Assembly: GCA_031761405.1 (NCBI GenBank) | Contig: JASEVX010000005.1 | Location: 33,980,869 to 34,044,868, forward strand | From: Serripes groenlandicus | Taxonomy: Eukaryota; Mollusca; Bivalvia; Cardiida; Cardiidae | Length of the DNA stretch: 64,000 nucleotides | Direction: 5' to 3' | In this document: piece by piece, positions 1 to 11,464 of the stretch | Layout of the letters: every line of letters begins with the position of its first letter | Numbering within the stretch: the stretch's first letter is position 1 | Program-made: the position numbers and the translations under genes | The notes under the pieces: generated by a model | Seen by the model: only the letters and a program-made list of their open reading frames with translations | The model's database searches: none | What the model was told of the DNA's origin: nothing

Positions 1-571
1 CGTCGATTAATATATTATTTGTAAAAATCGGTCGAAAATTCACTTTGCTAGAAGCATTGAACAATCGACATATGTAAACAATCCATCGAAGTTGAATACC
101 TTTATAATGTTATTAATATATAAAAATTTTTTTTTTTTCTAAAACCAGTTTTTTTTCATTTTTAAAGGGTCTTTTGCGCCGGGCACCTGTGACTCCGACA
201 AGTCAATGTGTTCCATGTGATAAGAACATGTATCATATTCTCTATGTAGTGTGCCCACTGATATATGTATGACAAGGTGACCGGCGTGTATACTGTCTGC
301 ATGCGCACAACCCTTCTTGAATACTCCGGAGGGCGTAACAACCTGACAAAAACAATTATATGATGTGATGATAATTGCCAATCATTTTAAAGCATCCGGT
401 AGAAGGTAAAATCTCGATCGATGCGGTCTAAATTGTTTCCGGATGCAAATATTAATTGTCTCCTATCAGCATTAACTCTAAATCAACGTTGATTGTTAAT
501 AGTTTGATGCTAGATAAACGATAAGTGCTTGACAAGTGGGAAATTTTACGAGTTATATTCCACGGTATATC
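1..571. other. AT-rich intergenic stretch, no feature seen
   Basis: I see no gene, tRNA-like sequence or inverted repeat here. The stretch contains homopolymer T and A runs near 125-160 and an 80-codon minus-strand ORF that has no recognisable motif. Confidence 0.5.
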
Positions 572-800
572 TTAACCCTTTCCCACATACAACAAATTTG
601 CAGCAGACGACTTTGAAAACATATTGACAACAACCTAAATAATCTCCATAACAAATAGCTTAATTGTTAAATAAAGTTGAAAACCTTGTGGCCAAAGGTG
701 AAATTGCTCATCATAAGCAATTTCACCTTTGGCCACAATGTTTTCAAAAGTCGTTTGCTGCTTTTGCGTCAAAATGCGTCTGCAGGTGGGAAAGGGTTAA
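572..800. mobile_element. T2 MITE (TTAA-bounded, piggyBac-like), near-complete
   Basis: The element starts TTAACCCTTTCCCACATACA and ends with GTGGGAAAGGGTTAA, so its ends are inverted repeats lying on TTAA. Subterminal GCAGCAGACGACTTTGAAAAC is mirrored by GTTTTCAAAAGTCGTTTGCTGC. The centre is a palindrome around GAAATTGCTCATCATAAGCAATTTC. It has no coding capacity. TTAA target sites and CCCTTT ends are typical of piggyBac-type elements, so I infer a non-autonomous piggyBac-like MITE. It is the best left-hand copy of the commonest family in the window. Confidence 0.8.
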
Positions 801-1090
801 TTAAATGAAAGTTTTAGTAAATGACTGTTTTGTGATTTATTGAGAACATACAGTAAAACAAACCCCGGTGAACTACCAGTCAGTTGGAAACAGTTAAAAA
901 CGAATTATCATGCGTCTGCAGGAAACGACTTTGAAAACATAGTGACGAATGAAGAACTTGCTTATCACGAGCGTGTTTTCCCTTTGTCACAATGTTTTTA
1001 TCAACTCGATTAACTAATTAACTTCTATTCATAGATATTTTCAATGATGATTGCTACATGCTGTTCAAAGTCGTCTGCTATAGTTTTGTT
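801..1090. repeat. Degenerate T2 MITE fragment and duplicated flank
   Basis: Bases 801-870 (beginning TTAAATGAAAGTTTTAGTAA) recur at about 1,697-1,770, next to another T2 copy. From about 905 to 1,085 the sequence shows T2-like CTGCAGGAAACGACTTTGAAAAC and, inverted, TTCAAAGTCGTCTGCT. Its ends are lost, so this is an old T2 copy. Confidence 0.55.
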
Positions 1091-1239
1091 TTTATGATGG
1101 AAACGCTTAAGCAATATCGCCGTGTCACGGGTATGTACAACAGTATATAAACAGACGCACATGTCACATGTATATTTCAACGTAATGTCTAGAGAGGAAG
1201 GTCGTCCTGCGATTCTGTGTCTTATTGATACTCCTCCTT

Positions 1240-1452
1240 GACAATTCTGCAGCAGACGACTTTAAACATATATTTTTAAAAAAAATGGAAAATCTCCATA
1301 ATTGAATGGATAACCTATGACTAAAAGTGGAAAACATTGTGTCAAAAGGAGAAATTGCTCGTATTGAGCAATTTCTTCTTTTGTCACTATGTTTTCAAGA
1401 AGCCGTCTGCTGCATAGGCGTCGGAAAGCGTCTATATGAGGGAAAGAGTTAA
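1240..1452. mobile_element. T2 MITE copy, left end eroded
   Basis: The copy runs from GCAGCAGACGACTTTAAAC near 1,250 through the central palindrome GAAATTGCTCGTATTGAGCAATTTC to GAGGGAAAGAGTTAA at 1,438-1,452. The right TTAA (1,449-1,452) is also the left TTAA of the next T2-like sequence. The 99-codon minus-strand ORF here is a shadow of the repeat. Confidence 0.7.
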
Positions 1453-1696
1453 CATTCACCCACATACAACATGACTTCAGCAGACGACTTCGAAAATCAG
1501 CATGCAACAAAATAGGATACACGTGCATCTCTATGAATGCAGCAGACGACTTTGAAAACATATTGACAAAAACCTTAACATCTCCATAAAAGATAGCTTA
1601 ATTGTTAAATAAAGTTGGAAACCTTTGGCCACAAGGTTTTTAAAAGTCGTTTGCTGCCTTTGTGTCAAAACGCGTCTGCAGGTGGGAAAGGGTTAA
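1449..1696. mobile_element. T2 MITE, chimeric or internally deleted
   Basis: It starts TTAACATTCACCCACATACAAC and ends GTGGGAAAGGGTTAA at 1,696. The subterminal GCAGCAGACGACTT motif occurs twice (about 1,470 and 1,540), which suggests two nested or recombined copies. Bases 1,541-1,696 match 598-800 closely, but the central palindrome is deleted. Confidence 0.65.
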
Positions 1697-1770
1697 TTAA
1701 ATGAAAGTTTTAGTAAATGAATATTTTGTGATTTATTAAGAACATAAAGTAAAACATACCCTGTTAAACC

Positions 1771-2260
1771 ACAATATAGGATATACGTGCATCTCTATAA
1801 ATGAAAGTACCATTACTGAATACAGTTAAAAATAGTGTAGACAATTGAAGACATTTCTCATGGCGATGTGGGTGTGTCAAACGCGTCTCATAGCTCGAAA
1901 GGGTTAAAGTTAGAGTTACATTGGCATAACACTTGTGGGATTACACTTTCACGTGTTTTTTGTCAGAATATGCACATAAGGACCCGATCTCATTTAATCA
2001 TACCGAACTACTTCATTGTACGTATATTTGACCTGACTACACTGCATAACAGATCGTCTTACCTGTTTTATACCGAACGATTTCGTTAGCGACAGTTCGA
2101 TCGGCTGACGCAAAGGTCTATCATTGGTGCGATGTATGAGCATGCGAAATTAAGGTCTGGTTTTAATGAGTCGCAGGACATGGCTCATATCTAGTTATAT
2201 TCTCAAACACGTGAATCGTTATTTTCGCTCGTGGCTAGTGGCATTGCTCATTGTGAAAAT
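1771..2260. other. Intergenic stretch, no gene recognised
   Basis: A short motif ATAGGATATACGTGCATCTC near 1,778 repeats one near 1,513. A 73-codon plus-strand ORF (1,868-2,089) has no recognisable domain and no supporting splice signals. Nothing else is seen. Confidence 0.4.
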
Positions 2261-2263
2261 GAC

Positions 2264-2500
2264 CTTCCCGTGTGTGTAGTGGTAGTGCATCCGCTTCTGT
2301 GCGGGAGGTCGCGGGTTCGTTCCCCGTCATACCAAAAACTTAAAAAAAGGTAGGAATGGAGCTCTGGATTGTAGGGTTACGATTATTGCTGGATAAATGG
2401 ATCAGTAGTATTAGAAACTTACCCTGGAAACGCCTTGATATAAATGAAAAACCGTTGAAAGCGGCATAAAACACCTTGCAAAAAAACACTGGTGTAGATA
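2264..2500 (+). mobile_element. tRNA-derived SINE
   Basis: The head is tRNA-like: an A-box-like GTGTAGTGGTAGTGC at about 2,274 and a B box GGGTTCGTTCCCC at about 2,313. The downstream body ends GGAAACGCCTTGATATAAATG..CCGTTGAAAGCGGCATAAAAC and an A-rich tail. The same tail structure occurs in the SINEs at 7.5, 42.0 and 56.3 kb. It is a Pol III-type short retroposon and does not look like a functional tRNA, because the 5' and 3' ends do not form a clean acceptor stem. Confidence 0.7.
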
Positions 2501-2639
2501 ACACTTTTCATGTGAACATAAATCTTGTTTTACACCGAAACAAAATATCATCCGCAATGTAATCAATGTCCCAACCCAATACTTTCTGTATGCTGCATTC
2601 TAGTGCTGGAAAGGCTCCTTTGTATATACTTGAGTTGTC

Positions 2640-2840
2640 TTAACTCCTTCACTGCCGAATTTCACAAAGTCAAATTTTAGATGTTGAAAATTGGATCACT
2701 CCATTGTTCGTTCAACAGGAAATTTAGTAAAATATAATGTCCAAGTTTCAGACAATGCAGATGTCAGGAGAGACCAGCTCGTCACGAGGTGTCTAACCTG
2801 AATCCGCATTGTTTATTGCATTTGCCAGCGAAAGAGTTAA
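2640..2840. mobile_element. T1 MITE (TTAA-bounded, central palindrome)
   Basis: TTAACTCCTTCACTGCCGAA begins the element and CCAGCGAAAGAGTTAA ends it, with TTAA at both edges. The centre has the T1 hallmark, an imperfect palindrome of GGAGAGACCAGCTCGTCACGAG-type arms followed by CACCTGAAT-like sequence. It is an old, diverged copy of the family better preserved at 19.4, 48.0 and 59.8 kb. Confidence 0.75.
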
Positions 2841-2841
2841 G

Positions 2842-4708
2842 AGTGATTGTTTCAACTCTACCAGAACCAGTACAGATCACAGAATTGCGTGTAATACAGT
2901 GAACTTATTATACAAATATGTATTTATGGTTCCCTGTATGACAGAATAATGGCCCATTTCCCAATGATTTACTATCCGATATATACAAGGTACTTATCGA
3001 ATGACAAAACACGACACTTTATCAATTATCAGAGGAAAGGTGACAGATCGACGCGCTGTTTATATATGCGTTCCGTCTCCTCATACGAAAAACATAAATG
3101 ACATTTGAACCCCGTCAGTGTATAACCCCGTCAGTGTATAAATCATCTGTGATATTTTGCGCGCAGCGAAGATAAAGATGAACCATAACATCCGCACAGT
3201 ATTATCCGGACTTTCGCTGAACGACAACATTTAGTCGTATATACATCAATGAAGCCATTTACTATTTTCAAATGAATTTAGATGACCGATATATGATTGA
3301 ATAAGGAACAGTTAATTACCATCATTCATTTTGCACTTTGGGCCAAGTCCAAACAATTTTATAATATATCTCACAATCAACCACTACTGCTAATGTGTAT
3401 GTCAACAGGTTTCCAGACAGATCATTATGTAGTACTTGAGCTCCGTACTAAATATATACCTGACATCTTCGGGAGTTAGCATTTCGCTTCTGATTTACAA
3501 ATACTTATATAGTAGTTTAAATAATGACTTTGTCGTTAACTTTAAGTTTGATTTGATTATTTGATTATTTGTGTACTACTTTGAAGCTTCAAACTACAAG
3601 GGCAGATATATTACGTCTAGTGATAATTAAGCAGAGAAAACTGGCAAACAGTATTATTCCCAAGAGTTTCTAAAACTGTCACTTCAATATTGACTTCATG
3701 TAGTTCAACCCAACGAAAGAACTTCGACATTTATGCGTCATATTGCAAAAGAAGCATGACATGCATGACACCAGTCAAGTTTCTTGTATAACCCTTATCC
3801 CGTTAGATTCCTGCAATTAGTAATCATCATCCCTGCTTTTTGAGTTCGTAAATTGTTATGTAATGACTAGATATTGATAACAATTAGCTAAATTCTTGTT
3901 AAATTCATCTTGTTGTAGCTAACCAGCCCAATAAAGCCAACTACATCTGCATCTGTTTAAAAGCAAGGACAATAACACTGCTTGACTATATCATGGTTTA
4001 TATCTATAGATTTTCTCAAGAGAAAAATGGAAATTAATTTACGCATTGTGCAGGACATGGTGGAAAGACGAAAGTGGGATATTTTACATGTCCCTACCAA
4101 TTTGAGCTATCTCATAAAAAACCTTTCGATTTTCAAGAATTGACAATATATAATAATCAAACAAGCACTTAAAATTCTTAAAACATCACAATATTGTATG
4201 CCAAAATACAGGAATTATTAGCATCATTAGAAAACGTGTTATCACTTATTTGTACCATTGGGTCTGACATAAAAAGAAATTGGATAATAACTAATGACCG
4301 GAAATATGTGACATTACAAAAAATATGCATCACTCATACTCAACATTCAATTACCCCATGCTGGATTAGAAACGACTGCAGATAATGTCTTGACGGAACT
4401 AGAATTCCAATTTCATCATACAGTCATCAAAATATTGTAAAGGTTATAATGTTGGGGTGACCTAAGACTTAAGTTCGCGATTCGAAGTACGAACAACGCT
4501 CAAAAGGACCATGTGTTTCTTCAGATATCAGAAAATATTTCAACATTCTCAGTTGAGTTCTAGTATAAAGTCACCAGACACAAAATGAGAACAATGACGT
4601 TATGAACTTAAGATAATAACGAAAGTAGAAAGCTCTACGATATAAAAAGGTTTTCAAGAAGCTTTCCTCAGCGTCGTGTTTGTTCCATTAAAAAAAGACT
4701 TTTTTCAT
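2842..4708. other. Long AT-rich intergenic stretch, no feature seen
   Basis: There are only short ORFs (60-63 codons) without motifs, a doubled CCCCGTCAGTGTATAA near 3,112-3,140, and no tRNA-like or long inverted sequence. It could be intronic or intergenic. Confidence 0.45.
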
Positions 4709-4709
4709 A

Positions 4710-4933
4710 CGAGCCATTCCACGAGAAAACCATCAGTGTGCCCTCTGCGTAATATATTGACCAGGCTCATCGGGGCAGATATTTTTCGCCTCCTGTGTAT
4801 TTTCTGTTTCAGGAAGCTTTACTCTATACCTCTATCCCCCTGAGACGGAATGTGTCGGCCCGGAATAGCTGGCTGATCAGGGTCGATACATTACACAGAG
4901 TCCTTAATATTGATTTTCTCGTGGAACGGCTCA
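4710..4933. mobile_element. M1 MITE, complete
   Basis: The termini are CGAGCCATTCCACGAGAAAACC and, inverted, TTTTCTCGTGGAACGGCTC. The interior holds the M1 signature: CTCTGCGTAA..TCGACC near each end, TTTTCGCCTCCTGTG..TTTTCTGTTTCAGGA, then CCTGAGACGGAATGTGTCGGCC. It is non-coding. At least eleven other full or partial M1 copies occur in this window. Confidence 0.8.
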
Positions 4934-5073
4934 TATATATATAGTACTAACCTGTACTAAGCTAGGAAATATGCCTTGTCCAAGGGTTCTCCACCATGAC
5001 CACGCTATTTACTCGGCCATGGTTGTTATGTTAAAGGTAGAATACTATCCCGCACTATGACTGCAGAGATGGC

Positions 5074-5289
5074 TTAACTCTTTCAATTCCGAATTTCACA
5101 ATGTCGACTCTTCCATGATGAACAACAATGGACTACGCCATTTTTCGACCAGAAGGACATTCGGTAAAATGTAATGCTTAAGAAGCAAACAATGCATGTT
5201 TCAGGAGAGACAGCTTATTATGAGCTGTCTCACCTGAATCTGCATTGTTTGCAAACTACTTTAATTGTTTTTAGCAGCGAGAGGGTTAA
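5074..5289. mobile_element. T1 MITE
   Basis: TTAACTCTTTCAATTCCGAA and GCAGCGAGAGGGTTAA are the inverted ends on TTAA. The central palindrome is CAGGAGAGACAGCTTATTATGAGCTGTCTCACCTG, written here in two halves of about 17 bases around 5,212-5,242. No ORF. Confidence 0.8.
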
Positions 5290-5511
5290 ACGCTATTAAC
5301 AGATGACTCACACAAAGAGTTATGATTTGCATGGAGACATATATTTTGTGGAAACATATTTAATACTTCTTCCTAAATTGTCATAGATTCTTCGCGTGAT
5401 AAAGTTTTCTGTCACAACTCTTAGAATTATCTATTAATACTGACAATGCATGGCCATTATATAACAATAACGCGTAGTACGGTTACTCTGTTATGCGTTT
5501 ATATTGTGACC

Positions 5512-5697
5512 CTACCCATGAGAAAACGAACATTGTGGACTCTGCGTTAAGTATCGACCCCGATCACCATAAGCATGCCGCACAAGATAAACACAGACAT
5601 ATACCGTTCGCCTCCTGTGTATTTTCTGTTTCGGGAATCATTACTTTATATCTATATCCACATGGGACGGAATATGTCGGCCCGGATTAGCCTGTTA
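5512..5697. mobile_element. M1 MITE, truncated
   Basis: The left end is present as CCATGAGAAAACGAACATTG, with the M1 interior TTCGCCTCCTGTGTATTTTC and GGGACGGAATATGTCGGCCC. The right third and the right inverted end are missing. The overlapping 65-codon plus-strand ORF is a shadow. Confidence 0.75.
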
Positions 5698-5848
5698 GTG
5701 ACATTTTGTAACGAATGATCATTATATAAACTTTTAGGTTATCCTGTTTGTATAACACCAATCAAGCGTAAACATGATAACACTGATGTGTATTTTAATT
5801 GTACGAACATTCTATATTGGGTTTCTGATGAGTGGGGACAATACCGAG

Positions 5849-6083
5849 GGCTTGGTGTGAAACGGTTGTAAATAAAAAAAAAAAAATTGAAAACCCTGGT
5901 TTAGGGGCAATTTTGACCCCTTTGTAAACAATGCAAATTTAGGTGCCATTGCTCAGAACGAGCAAGGCAATTTCCATTGTTTACCAAGAACATTGATTTA
6001 ACGCTTATAAGGACTTTATGGCGAGGTGATTAACCTTGGTAAAAAATATACCAAATTTAGTTACAACCGTTTCATGCCAAGCC
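5849..6083. mobile_element. M2 MITE with CTTGG/CCAAG termini
   Basis: The left end GGGCTTGGTGTGAAACGGTT is matched by the inverted right end AACCGTTTCATGCCAAGCCT, an inverted repeat of about 24 bp with few mismatches. A second dyad in the middle reads TTGCTCAGAACGAGCAAGGC. An A13 run follows the left end. Only this copy was seen in the window. No coding content. Confidence 0.7.
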
Positions 6084-6295
6084 TATGAAATCGGTCTGTA
6101 AAAAGTAGTCAAAGAATCGAGTCTAAATTTCATATTGTATGATATATATTATCCCCTTTTTGTTTATTATACTGCTGATCTTGTGTATAGCTTTCTATGA
6201 CGTTTATATCCGAACCTCCGTCTATACCGTTGTATATTCAATACAGTGTAGTAGAACAAGAATGTTATGCATAGGTGCAAACTGTCCCATGTCTA

Positions 6296-6346
6296 ATTGA
6301 TTGATTGATCGATTGGTGTTTTACGCCGCATTCAACAATGTTGAGT
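6296..6346 (-). mobile_element. SINE 3'-tail fragment (reverse orientation)
   Basis: TTGATTGATTGATCGATTGG followed by TGTTTTACGCCGCATTCAAC is the reverse complement of the SINE tail, a GTTGAA-type GGCGTAAAAC followed by (AATC)n, seen intact at 56.5 kb. Only the 3' end is recognisable. Confidence 0.6.
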
Positions 6347-6349
6347 ATC

Positions 6350-7464
6350 GTGAGCGCCATCACTGCTCGTCTACATATTGCAGGTCCATCGCGGCACTGA
6401 TTGATATTAAGTTGTAATTGTAGTCCACACCGGTTCAAACTTACACGTCTCTTTGAGGTGTGTCATAATAGAGTTTCAATACACGTCCATTTCGCAGCTC
6501 ATGTGTAAATAGCATGCATACATAGTGTCGGCCATTTAAGACCGCAGTCTGTATGTAAATGTGTATTTCATACAGGTGACAATTTGCTCATCACAGGCAG
6601 TCAATTTTCAGGATTATTGTGTGATTATCTGAATATTATAATGTTTATGAACTAGTATATGTCCATCAAGATTGCGCGCACGTTTATGATAATAAGTAGA
6701 AACATCTCTATGCCTGTGGAAGTTTTAAATGTTTTTAATTTTAGTTTGAAATAGCTTTGAAAATAAATCGCTGTCTTTGTATGGTACCTATGATGCGTAA
6801 ATTAAACGCACTGTCACACTGAGCGGCATTTATTATGATAGATAATTGACGGTTCCAATTGGAAATAAGCAAACAGACTAGATAAATCAGCAGATTTCAG
6901 ACAGCTTAATAACACTTTCGATTATAGCTTTCTAAATAATACTCGGGTTTCTTATCCAATTGATGTAATTATTTCTCATTCAAATTGAAGCAGATTTGTA
7001 TAAAACAACCATTCAATAATGTGTTACACACTCAGTTTCGTTTCTTGTTAATCGTTATAAGTCACGCCAACCAAAAATATGTTTAACAGTTGTTTAAACA
7101 ATCGCTATCATCATACGTATTGCCTGTAATCAATATACTCAACTTTACTAATGAGTGGCACACCATGTAAACCAGGATTAGAATGCATGAATGTTCGGTC
7201 TACATTGTTTGCAGTTTCCTTTTAAACTCGTGCATAAAAAAAACATACGCAACTCTTGTTTTATGTTTTATGTTTTCATCCGATGTTACAACCGTTGTAA
7301 CAACAAAGTATATACGTTAAGCGGTGGCGGCTTTTGATACAATTATGTCGTAAATGTGACTGTAAAAATATGTCGCAAACCGGTTTCTTTGCGCAAAGGA
7401 AGTACGTTTGGTCTTGAAGAATAAGTGATATAAGGATGAATTTGGAAAAGTATATTTTCATATT
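6350..7464. other. Intergenic stretch, no feature seen
   Basis: Only AT-rich sequence without an ORF of note, a tRNA-like element or a long inverted repeat. Confidence 0.4.
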
Positions 7465-7465
7465 G

Positions 7466-7718
7466 TTTCGCTACATACCTCTGACTCGTGATCTGGAGGT
7501 CACGGGTTCGATACCCGGTTGCGGCGACATTCTTTCGGACGATGTTTTCCATTGCCTCTCACCTCTGATCTATGTGAGAAAGCAGTCAATGGCTTCGAAA
7601 GAATGTTGTGTAAGTACTGGTGTGGGAAAGCCAGGAAAACATGGGTAGGTGCACTGACCGCCGTGATATGACCGAAGCTGTTGAAAGCGGCGTTAAACTC
7701 CAAACAAACAAAACAAAT
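7466..7718 (+). mobile_element. tRNA-derived SINE with A-rich tail
   Basis: A B-box-bearing head (GGTCACGGGTTCGATACCCG near 7,497-7,518) leads into a body sharing the order of the 56.3-kb SINE: CGGCGACATTCTTTC, GTGTGGGAAAGCCAGGAAAAC, then TGACCGCCGTGATATGACCG, TTGAAAGCGGCGTTAAAC and a (CAAA)n tail. The 5' tRNA half is diverged or lost. The short ORFs on both strands are by-products of this retroposon. Confidence 0.75.
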
Positions 7719-7981
7719 CGCTACATACCCATCCAAATCAATAATTTCAGCTAAATGTCCAGTTAATTCTCCATCTCTGCAATTGTTAACTGTTAAACAG
7801 ATAGTAATACAGATTTTTATATTTAAGAAAACCTACGTAATTCTTACAATTTACATCTCGAATTATTTTCCCGATAATAACTCAATCTACCACACACAAA
7901 CAAATAATTACATGTGTATTAAAACATTCAAATTGCACAATTAAAGCTCTTGACTCCGACAGACAATTAGTTTGATCGTTT

Positions 7982-9190
7982 AATGACAATGACATTGACA
8001 ATGACAAATATTTTATTGAAAGTAATTAGGCCACCGGCCCATAGTACGAAGTATTATATTTAACAAATAGTATATAACTGAGAATGACGTCCTTATCATG
8101 TTTTCATTAACATATATATGAAATATGAAAGTTTTTTTATGATATCAGGATTGTCGTTTTGAAGCAATGTATACAAATCATCAATGTTGGTGTCACCTAC
8201 ATACCAATCAAATAAAAATACAGTTCTTAATTGATCAAACTTTTGGCATTGAAATAACACATGAAATTCACATTCAATAATGTTTTTCTTTAACTTTTGA
8301 AAACATTAAATGCATATCCTTAGTTCACGATCAGTATTATTGTGACGACCAGTTTCGATGCCAAATTTGTGGTTCGAGCAACGGAATTTAGCAAGAGCTA
8401 TTCTATATTTGAATGGGATGTCAATCAACAGATATCTTTCAGTATTTAGCAGAGATTTATAGTTTTTGTAAAGATGGCAACGACCAGATGCGTTGATTTG
8501 TACATGCCAATTTTGTTTGAAACAGTCTATCAAGCGCTGTTTAAAACATTTGACAAAATGGTTGGCGTTTCCAACGTCCTGTGCAATCCAAACATAGCCA
8601 AAACCATAGAGAAAAAGTAAGTTTTTGACGTAAGTACTCCAGGTTCTTCGTCCAACATCATCCAAGGATTTTTGCATTAAATAACAATTTCTAGGATATC
8701 ACTAACAAACGACACCAATATTTGATACAGTAAGAATAATAATCAATATAAATAGGATATCTACCACATTCTCCCAATGCTACCATGTTATTTGTTTTAC
8801 TATTTAGTTTTAGATATCTTTTACAAAAATCAAAGTGGACAGATTCTACGACTTCTGAATATGTATGGCCCCATACTTGCGCTCCGTAGCACAATATTGG
8901 TTTTATCATCGAGTCAAACAACTTAAAAAGATCTTTACAAGGAAAATAACCAAATGCTCTCTGATATTTATAAATAGAAAAAGTAGCTTTCCTGGCTTGA
9001 GCTGCGAGCTTTTGTTGAGCTGAAAACCATGACAGCATAGTGACAATGAAACTTACAGTAAAAATACGCATTTGAACAATTGGAAAATACCATCGGTCTC
9101 TCTGGTAAACTCCCAATATGTAAGAGAATAAGATATTGACAAGGACAGTTTTGCTTCATTTGTTGGAAAGATAATTGCGTAATCATAGTC
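7982..9190 (-). pseudogene. 5'-truncated, diverged non-LTR retrotransposon (RT C-terminal part)
   Basis: Reading on the minus strand, 9,116-8,691 and then 8,677-8,306 (different frames, so a frameshift near 8,680) encode peptides that align by eye with the C-terminal third of the retrotransposon at 35-39 kb. Shared features include CYGAQVWG versus LYGSEIWG, a CIKYW..L block, GFGYVW, and a C-terminal H/C cluster (about 8,305-8,215) containing ECEFHVLFQC. The endonuclease and catalytic RT core are absent. The 3' end carries GGGCCGGTGGCCTAA, the same terminal motif as the larger element, followed by a short tandem tail of TTGTCA-type units (about 7,982-8,013). Protein identity between the two is low, so this is a related older family or a very old copy. 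Confidence 0.8.
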
Positions 9191-9357
9191 CTTAATAATT
9201 ACTTTGATTATAGGATCGGGTAAACTGACCTATGGTTCCCTTCAATTATTTGTTTAGCAACCGATTATTGGCCTTGTCCCAAATTAGACTGCAGTGAATA
9301 AGCTATCCATGTATCTGGTTATCAGTTGGTCATTTCCTTGAGAAAAAGTATTTTAAA

Positions 9358-9690
9358 GGTACTGAACTCCAGATTATAGATAGTATAGTTTTAAAACTGG
9401 TCAAAAAATGTCTTGAAATATTAGAATCATAATTCTGAGATACAATTAGAGTAATACTTTCCATTATTAGTACAATAAACATCTAAATAGTGATCGCTTA
9501 AGCTTCATTTGTACTGGTTAGACATTCCCAGTAAATCAAATTTCGTACATATTCATTGACTTTTGATTGACTGTTTTTCAACATTCACTGCCAAAATAGT
9601 TTTGAACTATTTATTACTTACTTTGTTGTCAAAATTAGCAATATTTGCAGACATTTCAAAATGCTGATCTCCATCTGGAGTTCAGCACCT
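9358..9690. mobile_element. M3 inverted-repeat element
   Basis: The ends are GGTACTGAACTCCAGATT and the inverted CATCTGGAGTTCAGCACC. A roughly 330-bp AT-rich interior contains GTACAATAAACATCTAAATA and GACTGTTTTTCAACATTCACTGCCAAAATAG-like sequence. Two further copies lie at 13.6 and 27.2 kb, and this is the most complete. No coding content. Confidence 0.7.
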
Positions 9691-9842
9691 TTTACTATTG
9701 AGAACACGTAAATTACACATGTTGGCTTTTTTAGCAATTATAAGGTATAGTGTACCTTGATTGATCCTTTCCATCATCCAACAAAACTGCTGGGAACGTC
9801 TTTGGACACATAGTTAAACAAGATATATAAAGGAAAGGTTTA

Positions 9843-9917
9843 TCAATGAACTGATTTGATAAAATTGTCGTCTGCTGAAGATGCGTCAGCAAGTTTCTGT
9901 ATTTGGGAAAGGGTTAA
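9843..9917. mobile_element. T2 MITE right-end fragment
   Basis: TGTCGTCTGCTGAAGATGCG and TTTGGGAAAGGGTTAA match the right third of T2. The left part is absent. Confidence 0.6.
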
Positions 9918-11337
9918 CAATTTGGAACGGTTGAATCGGCGTACAGCTCATCAAGTTGTCTAAGGTTTATTGAAGAAGACATTTCCTTCATAACAAGGAA
10001 TATGTACGCGTTTACTTCAGATGTCTGGTAGTAAGAAACCATTAACTTAATCCGTCTTCTCTGTATCAAGTTCATAACTCCATGTGTCAAGGTACGCATG
10101 TTTATAAGCAACTAACAGGAAACCGATCCTTACGACCTGCCATTATTTAGATTTGACTAATCAAAATATTATATATTTGCCTTGTTCAAACATCCTACAA
10201 AACAATAGAACATACATATTGATAAAGGCAATCAATACGTGCATTAAGTTGTATGGGTATTTTCATTAATTTCAAAGGTCAGTGCTCATGTAAACTGCTT
10301 CCTCGTTGAACATACATATATGACAACCGGTAGAGGCTATTATCTCCCTTTATTATTTGACATGTTGCAGTCAATCAAAACTAACGTTATATATAAAGTT
10401 TGGCGCTTTTTCAAACTGCCAAAAATGTCAAACCACCGATGATTTGGATTTTAGTTGTAAACAAAGCTAGTCGTATGCAATATAAATGTGTAGAACAAAC
10501 TACTTATAACTGGATTAAACTTGCGAAGTCTCCAGAATATGGAAAGTCTATTCTGAAGTCTTGGAAAGTCCCGCTGGCAGAATTCTGCCTGGTTTCTTTT
10601 GTTTAGCCTATTACGATATCTTGATATCAGGAGAAGTAATCAATCTAACGGTTGTAGATTGAGTCAATGAGAAACAAGAAATGAATTTTAATAAAAAGTG
10701 AACGGCGTGGAAAAAATAGCGTTTGGGTTTTAATTTTAAAATAGCAATACACTGAAAAGAACATACGTTGCCTTAGTAACGAATAAAATGACCATACCGT
10801 GTTTCTGAAATATTTTTGTTTCGTGCTTAGATTAAACATAAAAAGCGGTATATTTGCTGAAAATTTTAATTCAGACTCATACAAAATAAAAAAAAAGATA
10901 ACAGTGCTGTTATTTCTGGATCACCCCTCGTATGCAGAAGTAGACAACACAAAACCCTAAATGTATTAGCAGACAGTGTATATGCATGTAACCATTGATC
11001 GTATATTACCAAGAAATCCGATTATGATCAGTATGTAGACCGCCCAAATAATGTCACAAATTAATTTGCATACGGACCCACCAACACCTTTTAGCGATAT
11101 TGAATCATAATAAAAAATCACTAATGCGTCATGAAAAATAATACACATTACACAATATTATTCTCATTATTTTAGAGCCACAGTTCACTGTTCTATCCCC
11201 GCCTTTTTCACAAACAGTGTAATGTGTATACCAAATATATGGAGCATATGAATAACGTACTTAATATCTTCCCTACTGATTTCGAAACTCACAATCTGGT
11301 ATATAGTGTTAAAATAGACCTAATGGTATTTACTATA
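9918..11337. other. Intergenic stretch, no gene recognised
   Basis: ORFs of 60-79 codons on both strands lack motifs. Small dyads only (for example GATATCTTGATATC near 10,615). Confidence 0.4.
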
Positions 11338-11342
11338 GGGAT

Positions 11343-11440
11343 AATACACATTTTCGAGGGCGTGAAGATCTGCGGACGCCCGCAAAAAGTGTTTATGCCC
11401 GAGTGCGAAGCAGATGTTCACGCCCGAGTAAATGTGTATT
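11343..11440. repeat. Foldback / inverted repeat, about 30-bp arms
   Basis: The left arm, 11,343-11,373 (AATACACATTTTCGAGGGCG..GATCTGC), is complementary with few mismatches to 11,410-11,440 (GCAGATGTTCACGCCCGAG..GTGTATT). The 36-bp loop contains a smaller GGACGCCCG / GCCCGAG dyad. A second, weaker inverted pair, TATTGCATAAAAT (about 11,450) and ATTTTATGCAATA (about 11,918), may mark a larger element of about 480 bp to the right. No ORF is supported. Confidence 0.6.
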
Positions 11441-11464
11441 TTCGCTATTATTGCATAAAATAAG

